DNA from: a virus | Virus record (IMG/VR): IMGVR_UViG_3300042460_000692 | Coordinates: 1-64,000 of that record | DNA length: 64,000 nt | Direction: 5' to 3' (one strand) | Shown here: positions 29,593 to 37,652 of the stretch, piece by piece | Layout: every line of letters begins with the position of its first letter | Numbering within the stretch: the first letter of the stretch is position 1 | Program-made: the position numbers and the translations under genes | The notes under the pieces: model-generated | The model's input: only the letters and a program-made list of their open reading frames with translations | What the model was told of the DNA's origin: nothing | Databases searched by the model: none

Positions 29593-32490
29593 ATGAAAGA
29601 AGTTATCTCTCAGGAAGTTATCGAAAACTTTCTAAATGGGGGAGACGATGAGAAATACATCGTAGGTGTCGAATATGACTATCCCTCCAACTCAATATCC
29701 AAAATTATTCAGGACCCAATAAAGGGTAAAATTGTTAAAACAGATTCGTTCGTACCATTTTTATGGGTCGGAGACTTATCTAATCTTAATTTTTATGGTA
29801 ACTCCAAATCAACTCAAAAACAAATGATGGGTAAGTACGGGATTATCATTGAAAAGTTAGAAACTCATGGTAATAGTCGTTTGGAGGGTGGTATGAAATT
29901 CTTAGTTAAAAGTATTAAGAGTTACACCGATTTAATCAATTTTTTTAAAACTGGTGGACTTGACCCATGGGGAGAAGAAGTAAGAAAACATTTTACCATT
30001 TTATCTCCTGTTGAACAATATCTTGTTCAAACAAGAAAACGATTGTTTAAGGGAATAGAAGATTATGGTGATGTTTATCGATTTGTATTTGATATTGAGA
30101 CCACGGGTTTAGATCCTGAAACTTGTAAAATCATTTTGATTGGGGTTAAGGATAATCGTGGTCTACAAGAAACAATTCCCGCATTTGGTGAAGATGGTGA
30201 AAAGAAATGTATTGAGAGATTTTTACAATATATTAAAGATTTAAAACCAACGATTGTTGCTGGTTATAACTCCGCTTTCTTTGACTGGCCGTTTATTTTA
30301 AAACGTGCACAAATTCTTGGTGTTGATATTAATGGGTTAACTCAAATATTCACAAGTACAGGAATGAAAGAAAAAAAGGGAATGTTAAAACTTGCAAATG
30401 AAATTGAGGATTACACTCAGCACGTTATTTGGGGTTTTAATATTATTGATATTGCACACTCTGTTCGTAGAGCTCAGGCGATTAACTCCGAAATTAAATC
30501 GTGGGGATTGAAATATATCACAACATATTTGGAGAAAGAAAAACCGAATCGTGTGTATGTTGAGGGTAATCAAATATCTAAAATTTATTTAGATAATGAA
30601 AGTTATTACGTAAACCCTAAGACAGGTGGTTACAAAAAGATTGGTGATACAGGTACCGATAGATTAATGGAGAGGTTCCCCGGTAAGTTTGAAATATGGC
30701 CAGGTAGAAAAATTGTAGAACAATATCTTGACGATGACTTGTATGAGACAATGGTTGTTGATGATTCATTTTCACAATCAACATTTTTACTTTCTAAATT
30801 AGTACCAACAACGTATGAAAGAATTGCCACAATGGGAACCGCCACATTATGGAAAATTATCATGTTGGCGTGGTCATATGAAAATAATTTAGCAATACCC
30901 GCTAAGGATGAGAAAAGACCATTTACTGGTGGATTATCACGTTTATTAAATGTGGGGTTTGCAAAGAATATTGTAAAGTTTGACTACTCATCACTATATC
31001 CATCAATTCAATTAGTATATGATGTGTTCCCTGATTGTGATGTTATGGGTGTGCAAAAATCAATGTTAAAATACTTTAGAAATATTCGTATCAAATATAA
31101 ACATCTTGCCGGTGAATTAAAAGATAGTGATCCCGTTGCTTCAGAAATGTATGATCGTAAACAATTACCGATTAAGATTTTTATTAACGCATATTTTGGT
31201 TCATTATCTGCACCACATGTATTCCCGTGGGGTGAAATGGATTCAGGTGAAACGATTACCTGTATTGGTCGTCAATGTCTTCGTATGATGATTATGTTCT
31301 ATATGCAGAAAGGTTATAAACCTCTTGTAATGGATACTGATGGTGTAAACTTTGAAACACCCGATAGTGCATTAGAAGCTGTGTATATTGGTAAGGGTCT
31401 TAATGAACTTGTTAAGGAAGGTAAAGAATATAAAGGTATTGAAGCTCACACTGCGGAATTTAATGATATTTTTATGAGAAATGAAATGGGTCTTGATATT
31501 GATTATACTGCACCTGCTTGTATTAATGTTTCACGTAAAAATTATATCATTAAGTTAATTAAGAAAGGTAAAGAGAAAATTAAATTAACGGGTAACACTA
31601 TTAAGTCTAAAAAATTACAAACATATGTTGTTGAGTTCTTAGATGAAGGTTTAAAGTATTTGTTAAATGGTGATGGTCATTCTTTTGTAGAACTATACTA
31701 CAATTATGTGGATAAGATTTATAATAAAGAAATTCCATTAGCTAAAATTGCAAACAAGGCTCGTGTTAAACAATCAGTTAGTGATTATAAAAAACACATT
31801 CAGAAAACTACAAAGTCTGGTTCACTAATGTCTAGACAAGCGCACATGGAATTAATTTTACAGAATGATTATCCCGCAGGTTTAGGTGATACAATTTTCT
31901 ATGTTAATAATGGAACTAAGAAATCATCGGGTGATGTACAGAAGGTAACTAAACCAACAAAGAAACAACAAGAAGAGTTTACCGCGAAACATGGATACCC
32001 AATGCCTGATGGTTATATTGAGGTGAGTTGTTATATGATTCCTGAAAAAGAAATTACAGATAATCCAAACTTATTAGGTGATTATAATGTTGCTCGTTAT
32101 TTAAACAATTTTAATAAACGTGTTGAACCTCTATTAGTTGCATTTAAACCTGAGATTAGAGAAGATATTTTAATTGAGGATCCAAAAGATAGACAATACT
32201 TTACAAGAAATCAATGTGAGTTAGTTAATGGTTATCCATTGAAGGAAAGTGGTCAAGATAAATTTGACGAGGTTATGACTCTTTCCGATAGTGAGGTTGT
32301 ATTTTGGAATAAGGTTGGTCGTGACCCATTCTTTATGTATGTTGAAAATAGTCTTGAACTTGTTGACCAATATTGGGTTGACCACAACAGAAAGGTTCTA
32401 CAATTACAAGCTGCAAGTACTGTAAGTAATGAAGACGAAATTATCGGTAACGATAATGGTGATTTAATTTTACACGTAACCGAAAGTTAA
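29593..32490 (+). CDS. 43: Family B DNA polymerase, gp43
   Basis: Replicative polymerase with 3'-5' proofreading. 965 residues (T4: 898). Exo I FDIETTGLDPE (about residue 166), Exo II NSAFFDWPFI. Polymerase motif A KFDYSSLYPSIQL (about 463), motif B KQLPIKIFINAYFGSLSA (about 525), motif C VMDTDGVNFE (about 582), where the usual DTDS is DTDG. The C-terminus ends DLILHVTES. The clamp-contact tail of T4 (ending in a hydrophobic stretch) is not obvious. It has a long leader with a hairpin and a host-type -7 box, so it is probably an early or middle gene. The stop overlaps the convergent neck gene by 4 bp. Confidence 0.95.
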   Translation: MKEVISQEVIENFLNGGDDEKYIVGVEYDYPSNSISKIIQDPIKGKIVKTDSFVPFLWVGDLSNLNFYGNSKSTQKQMMGKYGIIIEKLETHGNSRLEGGMKFLVKSIKSYTDLINFFKTGGLDPWGEEVRKHFTILSPVEQYLVQTRKRLFKGIEDYGDVYRFVFDIETTGLDPETCKIILIGVKDNRGLQETIPAFGEDGEKKCIERFLQYIKDLKPTIVAGYNSAFFDWPFILKRAQILGVDINGLTQIFTSTGMKEKKGMLKLANEIEDYTQHVIWGFNIIDIAHSVRRAQAINSEIKSWGLKYITTYLEKEKPNRVYVEGNQISKIYLDNESYYVNPKTGGYKKIGDTGTDRLMERFPGKFEIWPGRKIVEQYLDDDLYETMVVDDSFSQSTFLLSKLVPTTYERIATMGTATLWKIIMLAWSYENNLAIPAKDEKRPFTGGLSRLLNVGFAKNIVKFDYSSLYPSIQLVYDVFPDCDVMGVQKSMLKYFRNIRIKYKHLAGELKDSDPVASEMYDRKQLPIKIFINAYFGSLSAPHVFPWGEMDSGETITCIGRQCLRMMIMFYMQKGYKPLVMDTDGVNFETPDSALEAVYIGKGLNELVKEGKEYKGIEAHTAEFNDIFMRNEMGLDIDYTAPACINVSRKNYIIKLIKKGKEKIKLTGNTIKSKKLQTYVVEFLDEGLKYLLNGDGHSFVELYYNYVDKIYNKEIPLAKIANKARVKQSVSDYKKHIQKTTKSGSLMSRQAHMELILQNDYPAGLGDTIFYVNNGTKKSSGDVQKVTKPTKKQQEEFTAKHGYPMPDGYIEVSCYMIPEKEITDNPNLLGDYNVARYLNNFNKRVEPLLVAFKPEIREDILIEDPKDRQYFTRNQCELVNGYPLKESGQDKFDEVMTLSDSEVVFWNKVGRDPFFMYVENSLELVDQYWVDHNRKVLQLQAASTVSNEDEIIGNDNGDLILHVTES

Positions 32491-33596
32491 ATGATATTGT
32501 ATGGAGACTGCATTGGTCTGAACTTAAGTGCTTTATTTAAATTTTCAGCCTCAGCACCTTTTCTCTCAAGAATTTTATCGGGACGGAGTCTTTCTAATCG
32601 AGCCATTAATTCTTCAACCAACTTTAATCTTTCATCTTTACCTTCGGTAAGTAAAGAACTATAATCTAATTTAACCGAACTATCTGGAACTTGTAAGTCT
32701 CCAGAAAATTTACTCCAAATTCTACCTAAACCTTCTTTAGAATAACCGATTAGATATTTTCTAATCCAATTCTGAGAAGGTTTATTTAATTTATCCCACG
32801 TTAATTCTTCAGTCATAACGTCTGAAGGTAACTTAATAACGTCTTTGTTTTTATCTAAACAAGTGTCTCTATCCATGGTATCATAGTACCAATACCAAAC
32901 TTGATAGTTATTTTTATAAACTGCACCAAAGTCAAATCTACCGCCAGGTACATTATAAAGATGAATATATTTTTTTCCATCAGGACCTGCAGTTATTCTG
33001 TATGTTAAGTCACCACCAATTAATCTATTTTTAAGACTTCTATCTTGCATTCTTAATAATAAATCAAACGCCGGCATCATAAAATATGAACCACCTGACG
33101 CACCCATTTGTGCAAAACCACCAAACCCGACACCACCTAATCCACCAAATCCAGCAGCAAACGGGTCAACAATTGTATCCGTCATTTCTGATCTTGTAAA
33201 CCATAATAGTTCATTTATTTCACGTCCAGCAGGTACTTCGTACATTTGTGTTCCACCTGTTAATGTTATGAAATCTTTCTTAAGTTCACTATCACCACCT
33301 GCCTGTAAACCCACAATTTTAGAATATGAGTGACTATATTGAGTTTCGTAATCTAAACTTCGAGTTGTAAAGGCGTTAGTTAAAGATTGTGTATCTACGT
33401 CTAATCCAGCCAATGCCGACCATTGAGATTCTATTAACCAATCAGATACATATTGTTCATATTCTGATAATGAAAGTTCAAGGAACGTGTCCATTTGTTC
33501 TTCAGTAAGCTCAATACCACGAACAGGCATACCTAATAGGTGAAATACCTGAGTATATAATTTGTCCTTTTCGGGTTGTGAAATAATAGTCGCCAT
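32487..33596 (-). CDS. 13: Neck/head-completion protein, gp13-like
   Basis: 369 residues. The N-terminus YTQVFHLLGMPVRGIELTEE and LELSLSEYEQYVSDWLIESQ resemble the connector/neck family of T4-like marine phages, and the C-terminus (WDKLNKPSQNWIRKYLIGYS, KDERLKLVEELMARLERLRP) is helical and conserved in look. A Gly/Phe-rich low-complexity stretch (FGGLGGVGFGGFAQMG) interrupts the middle. T4 gp13 (309 aa) seals the portal after packaging. It lies across a small gene and the helicase from the gp14/gp15-like genes. The gp13 label is by pattern and context, not certain. Confidence 0.62.
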   Translation of the reverse strand: MATIISQPEKDKLYTQVFHLLGMPVRGIELTEEQMDTFLELSLSEYEQYVSDWLIESQWSALAGLDVDTQSLTNAFTTRSLDYETQYSHSYSKIVGLQAGGDSELKKDFITLTGGTQMYEVPAGREINELLWFTRSEMTDTIVDPFAAGFGGLGGVGFGGFAQMGASGGSYFMMPAFDLLLRMQDRSLKNRLIGGDLTYRITAGPDGKKYIHLYNVPGGRFDFGAVYKNNYQVWYWYYDTMDRDTCLDKNKDVIKLPSDVMTEELTWDKLNKPSQNWIRKYLIGYSKEGLGRIWSKFSGDLQVPDSSVKLDYSSLLTEGKDERLKLVEELMARLERLRPDKILERKGAEAENLNKALKFRPMQSPYNII

Positions 33597-33611
33597 ATTT
33601 TGTTTTATTCT

Positions 33612-33619
33612 TATAAATA
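33612..33619. promoter_or_regulatory. Late-type box between divergent genes
   Basis: TATTTATA on the reverse strand and TATAAATA on the forward strand, exactly 15 nt from both the reverse start (33596) and the forward start (33635). Confidence 0.55.
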
Positions 33620-33634
33620 GTTTATATTTAAGTT

Positions 33635-33841
33635 ATGAACGATAAATTAAACGAACTATTTAGAATTTGTGGTATTAATGATTTCATATTCACATACCAA
33701 AAAGAAGGTGATAAAAATTATATCGATTATTCGGTAGAACCCGAAAAAAAAATTGTGGTTAACCTTCCGAATGTGGAAGATAAAGAACTTAACGATTTAC
33801 TAACCTCAAAAATTGAGGAGTTAAAGGAGTTGTTTAAGTAA
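33635..33841 (+). CDS. Unknown 68-aa protein
   Basis: 68 residues: MNDKLNELFRICGINDFIFT, a charged strand region, and a C-terminal helix LNDLLTSKIEELKELFK. No family recognised. Its last 21 bp overlap the convergent helicase gene. A symmetric late-type box is shared with the neck gene. Confidence 0.6.
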   Translation: MNDKLNELFRICGINDFIFTYQKEGDKNYIDYSVEPEKKIVVNLPNVEDKELNDLLTSKIEELKELFK

Positions 33842-35572
33842 GTCTTTACTAAAAGATTCTGAATATTCACCATCACCCATAACTTGGTCAATTACTCCTT
33901 TTTTCCTTTGTAGAATATTATAGATGATTTTTTCAACGGTGTTCTCAAATACGGGGTAATAAACAAGAACACTATTTTTTTGTCCATATCTATATGCTCG
34001 GTCTTCACCTTGTGAATGGTCGGCCGGTACAAATGATAAGTCGTTCATAATAACAACCTCAGCAGCTGTTAACGTAATACCAACTCCAGCCGCTTTAATG
34101 TTACCAATGAATACTTTTATTTTATCTTCATTTTGAAATCTATCAACATTTTCTTGTCGTTTATCTTTATTCATACGACCATCAAGAGTTACGGAGTTCT
34201 TTTTATATTTCTCATGTAACATATCTAATGACATTGTAAAATTAGTGAATACAATTACTTTCTTTCCTTGTTCTAAACACTTATCAATTAATTCACAAGT
34301 GTAAGGAATTTTTTCATATGCAATAAGTTGTCTAATCCTCATTAAACGATTTAATGTAACGGTGATTGTTTCATCATCTTTCTTATCATTACTAATACGT
34401 GTGAATTCTTCTAATTCCTCATCGTACATTTTACTTGTTAACTCAACAAAAACAGGAGTAACAATTTTTTCGGGTAAATCAAGAATGTCGGTTTTCATTC
34501 TACGAAGTACTATATTCTTAGTTCTTTCTCTTAACTCATCTAAATTACTTGCACCACTTGTATTCCACACTTTACGATTACCAACGTTGAATTGATATCC
34601 TTTACAATATCTACGAACATAAGATTGCCAATTTAATGTCAATGGGGATTCAACAATTTTTAATAAGTTAAAATAGTTAATAGGTCTTGATGTCATTGGT
34701 GTACCCGTTAGTAACCAAACTTTTGGGATTTGTTCAAGTACATCATTTAATAAACGAGTTCTATTTGCCGTTGCATTTGAAATATAATGTGCCTCATCTA
34801 CGATTGCCAAATCAAAACCGGCATTAACCAATAATTTATAGTCGTCACTATCTTCAGACTTATCTGTTGAGTGGTAATTTTTAATAATATCATAGTTTAT
34901 AATATAATAGTCAAATGTAGAACCCCATTTACGACCCTCAACAATTAACACTTTTCTGTTAGAATAGTTTTTAATTTCTCTATCCCAATTTATCTTTAAA
35001 GATGCGGGGCAAACAATAAGAACTTTCTTAGCTCCGCTTTCCATAGATGCAATAACCGCTGAGGTCGTTTTACCAAGACCCATATCATCGGCAAGTATAA
35101 ACTTATCGTTTGCTAATAACTTCTCAATGGCAACCTTCTGGTGTTCCATGGGAGGTCTTGTATCGTAATTACTATAATCAATAATTCGATTAAGTTTTTT
35201 CTCTTCTTGCATCACTGCGGCTTTCGGTAACCACATTGCAGATAATTGGTCATTATCTAATACTTTACCCCATATATGAAACGCTTTTTCAGAATCACAT
35301 AATAATTTTTCACACCATATTTTTTCAGGAGGTTTAGGTAATAACCTTTCTTCCATTATCTTTTCACCAAAAGAATTAACGATGTTAATATATTTTCTTG
35401 CTACCTTTGGGGACACATTATAATACTTTTGAACATATTCCGCCTGTGGACGGGTTAGTTTGAAGTTTTTTACCTCAACAAATTTTCTCTTCCAATCTAA
35501 TAATTGGTTGTTTGAACCTTCGTAGGTTAATAAAATGTTTCTTGCCTCTATTTCGGGAATCTTAGTTTCCAT
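33821..35572 (-). CDS. SNF2-type ATP-dependent helicase
   Basis: Superfamily 2 SNF2/Rad54-like translocase, possibly the functional counterpart of T4 UvsW in fork repair (inference). 583 residues from ATG at 35572 (METKIPEIEARN). An in-frame extension to 35602 adds ten residues that overlap the divergent promoter region, so I prefer the shorter start. Motif I LADDMGLGKTTSA, motif II VDEAHYIS, motif III LLTGTPMTSR, motif V GNIKAAGVGITLTAA, motif VI GEDRAYRYGQKNSV. The N-terminal 120 residues, with helices such as LTRPQAEYVQKYYNVSPKVA, are an extra domain similar to phage-specific SNF2 proteins. Confidence 0.9.
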   Translation of the reverse strand: METKIPEIEARNILLTYEGSNNQLLDWKRKFVEVKNFKLTRPQAEYVQKYYNVSPKVARKYINIVNSFGEKIMEERLLPKPPEKIWCEKLLCDSEKAFHIWGKVLDNDQLSAMWLPKAAVMQEEKKLNRIIDYSNYDTRPPMEHQKVAIEKLLANDKFILADDMGLGKTTSAVIASMESGAKKVLIVCPASLKINWDREIKNYSNRKVLIVEGRKWGSTFDYYIINYDIIKNYHSTDKSEDSDDYKLLVNAGFDLAIVDEAHYISNATANRTRLLNDVLEQIPKVWLLTGTPMTSRPINYFNLLKIVESPLTLNWQSYVRRYCKGYQFNVGNRKVWNTSGASNLDELRERTKNIVLRRMKTDILDLPEKIVTPVFVELTSKMYDEELEEFTRISNDKKDDETITVTLNRLMRIRQLIAYEKIPYTCELIDKCLEQGKKVIVFTNFTMSLDMLHEKYKKNSVTLDGRMNKDKRQENVDRFQNEDKIKVFIGNIKAAGVGITLTAAEVVIMNDLSFVPADHSQGEDRAYRYGQKNSVLVYYPVFENTVEKIIYNILQRKKGVIDQVMGDGEYSESFSKDLLKQLL

Positions 35573-35607
35573 ATTAAAATATAAGTAAATAGAATGTAAC
35601 ATTAAAC

Positions 35608-35615
35608 TATTTATT
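35608..35615 (+). promoter_or_regulatory. Late-type box
   Basis: TATTTATT, 5 nt before the start codon at 35621. Confidence 0.5.
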
Positions 35616-35620
35616 AGGAT

Positions 35621-36133
35621 ATGGAAAATAAGTTACCTATTACCAGATTATCTAAATTCTTATCTCAAGATGATTTTGACCTCAATATTCAAATGGGTCA
35701 AGAATATCTTCACGGGGATTTAAATATGAAATTAGTTCTATATAGGGTAGATAGAGAAAAGACTCAAATTGATGACGTGTATGTTGAGGTTGGTATAGAC
35801 CAAACAAAATTCTTTCCACCTGTTGAATTTAATGCATTGGTTAAAATTGAGGAACCAAAAAATAGTTCATATAAAAATGGGACTTTGAGGCACCTTGAGC
35901 CGGGAAATATGATTTTATCTGTTTATATTAAACATTTAGAAGAAATGAAAATAGATATAAGATATGGTGATTATATTGGTTATCCCGAATCTGAATTAAA
36001 AGTTAGATTTTATCAAGTGGTAAATGATGGTAAAATAACTTCGGACAATAAACATAATATGTTTGGATTTAAACCATATTATAAATCAATAACTTGTTCA
36101 CCAGTACAAGATAGTCAATTTAGAGGAGTATAA
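35621..36133 (+). CDS. Neck protein, possibly gp14-like
   Basis: 170 residues, beta-rich: SQDDFDLNIQMGQEYLHGDL, KLVLYRVDREKTQIDDVYVE, DIRYGDYIGYPESELKVRFY, PYYKSITCSPVQDSQFRGV. The GDYIGYP stretch and the position directly before the gp15-like and sheath genes suggest a neck or tail-completion subunit. T4 gp14 is 256 aa, so if homologous it is short. It starts the forward tail module with a late-type box and is followed after 1 nt by the gp15-like gene. Confidence 0.55.
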   Translation: MENKLPITRLSKFLSQDDFDLNIQMGQEYLHGDLNMKLVLYRVDREKTQIDDVYVEVGIDQTKFFPPVEFNALVKIEEPKNSSYKNGTLRHLEPGNMILSVYIKHLEEMKIDIRYGDYIGYPESELKVRFYQVVNDGKITSDNKHNMFGFKPYYKSITCSPVQDSQFRGV

Positions 36134-36134
36134 A

Positions 36135-37370
36135 ATGGGAATACCTAAAAGAAAAAACAATATATCTGTTTACACAGAAAAAGAACTGACTGAAAGAAGA
36201 CAAGAATTGTTAGATAAAATTACTAAATCTGACACATATCTTCCCGACTCTATATTACATGATGATTTAGATAAAGGATTTTTAGATTACGTAACTAAAA
36301 ATTTTCAAATTGTGTCCGATGGTAATAAGATACCAATTATTGATAAAATATTAACAGTTCAAAGGTGGGGTGAATTTACACAAACGTGGACATTTACAAA
36401 CGACGACGGAAATATTGAATTACCATTTGTTGCAATTGTAAGAAAACCCGACGTTCAACCGGGAACAAATCCATCGGTTCAGAGAACAATACCCGATAGA
36501 CATCAATTTTACTACTCCTCCGTACCGACTTGGAACGGAACCACTATGGGTGCGGATATATATAAAATACCACAACCCGTACCTGTTGATATAACATATG
36601 ACGTTACGATTGTTTGTAATAAATTTAGAGATGTTAATAAATTTAGTAAAATAGTATTACAAAATTTTTCATCAAGACAAGATTATACTCAAGTTAAGGG
36701 ACATTACATTCCACTTATATTAGATAAAATTGAAGATAACACTCCCATGGATACGTTGGAGGGTAGGAGATTTTACATTCAAAACTACACATTTACTATG
36801 TTAGGTTTCCTTATTGATTCTGATGAATTTGAGGTAAAACCCGCAATTAATCGTTTCTTTTTAATGAATGAATTTGCAAAAGAGGGTGTAGGTAGGAAAA
36901 AATACGTTAGTAAGGTTATTGATATAACCGTGATGTCATTTACTGGAGACGGGATGCAAACTCAATTTAGTGTTGGTGAAAGTATTGGTACATTGTTTAG
37001 TGTTACAATTAATGGTCTATTACAAGAGAAAAACGCCGATTTTTTCCACATTTCATATACATCTAAAATATCATTTGTACAACCACCTTTTGAAGGTAGT
37101 ACTATAGTTATTTCGTACTATAAGGGTAGAAACAATGTTATTATAGATAATTATGGTAAATTAATACAAGTTACTACGGAGTATTTCCAATATGATGGTA
37201 GTACATTAACTTTTCACACATATAACAATATTAGTAGTATTGTCAGTTTAGATATAAATGGTCTACAAGAAGAGGAAGGTTCTGGATTTGATGTTTCAGG
37301 TTCACAAGATATTGTTTTATTAGGTACACCCGTTGTTGGTTCTAGAATTGGTGTGACTTACCTATATTAA
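36135..37370 (+). CDS. Tail terminator, gp15-like, with duplicated C-terminal domain
   Basis: 411 residues. Residues about 50-240 read like a T4 gp15-type tail completion domain: KILTVQRWGEFTQTWTFT, VPVDITYDVTIVCNKFRD, LEGRRFYIQNYTFTMLGFLI. The last 140 residues are two copies of a beta-sandwich repeat: FSVTINGLLQEKNADFFHIS...GSTIVISYYKG and VSLDINGLQEEEGSGFDVSG...GSRIGVTYLY. Such repeats occur in phage fibre and decoration proteins. T4 gp15 is 272 aa, so the duplication is the extra part. It lies immediately upstream of the sheath and overlaps the convergent small regulator by 4 bp. Confidence 0.65.
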   Translation: MGIPKRKNNISVYTEKELTERRQELLDKITKSDTYLPDSILHDDLDKGFLDYVTKNFQIVSDGNKIPIIDKILTVQRWGEFTQTWTFTNDDGNIELPFVAIVRKPDVQPGTNPSVQRTIPDRHQFYYSSVPTWNGTTMGADIYKIPQPVPVDITYDVTIVCNKFRDVNKFSKIVLQNFSSRQDYTQVKGHYIPLILDKIEDNTPMDTLEGRRFYIQNYTFTMLGFLIDSDEFEVKPAINRFFLMNEFAKEGVGRKKYVSKVIDITVMSFTGDGMQTQFSVGESIGTLFSVTINGLLQEKNADFFHISYTSKISFVQPPFEGSTIVISYYKGRNNVIIDNYGKLIQVTTEYFQYDGSTLTFHTYNNISSIVSLDINGLQEEEGSGFDVSGSQDIVLLGTPVVGSRIGVTYLY

Positions 37371-37525
37371 TCGTCACCATAGATGTCCTTCTTTTTTGGT
37401 TTACAAACTTCGTCAATATATTTTTCTAAAACCTTATAAATTTTTAATCCGTTCTTTTCACAATGGTTTTTTAACATCTCGTGGTGTTTTTCACTAATTT
37501 TTACGTTTTTCTGTTTGTTTTCCAT
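37367..37525 (-). CDS. Small ribbon-helix-helix-like regulator
   Basis: 52 residues, MENKQKNVKISEKHHEMLKN followed by HCEKNGLKIYKVLEKYIDEV and a basic/acidic tail. A short beta segment (KNVKIS), then two helices separated by a NGLK turn, is the Arc/MetJ-type ribbon-helix-helix layout. The stop overlaps the gp15-like stop by 4 bp. Two direct repeats 20 bp apart lie just upstream, a good candidate operator for self-control. It is the only reverse gene in the tail module. Confidence 0.72.
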   Translation of the reverse strand: MENKQKNVKISEKHHEMLKNHCEKNGLKIYKVLEKYIDEVCKPKKKDIYGDD

Positions 37526-37532
37526 GATGAAA

Positions 37533-37561
37533 GATAATTTAAGATAGAAAAGGATAATTTA
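37533..37561 (-). promoter_or_regulatory. Possible operator: direct repeats upstream of the small regulator
   Basis: GATAATTTA at 37533-37541 and again at 37553-37561, start-to-start 20 bp (two helical turns). An inverted pair AAGATAG/CTATCTT overlaps the same region. It lies between the regulator start and the sheath gene. Confidence 0.4.
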
Positions 37562-37607
37562 CTATCTTTTTAAACAAAAGTACGGAAATCTTTGGTAAAA
37601 ACAAAGA

Positions 37608-37615
37608 TATTTATA
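37608..37615 (+). promoter_or_regulatory. Late-type box before the sheath gene
   Basis: TATTTATA, 37 nt before the sheath start codon. The tube gene has a box at exactly the same distance. Confidence 0.55.
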
Positions 37616-37652
37616 GAATAACTAATAAAAATAATTAACCAAACAACAATCG

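Noticed and set aside
35573-35602. Ten-residue extension of the SNF2 helicase
   Set aside because: Lies in the divergent promoter region; METKIPEIEARN is the more likely start.
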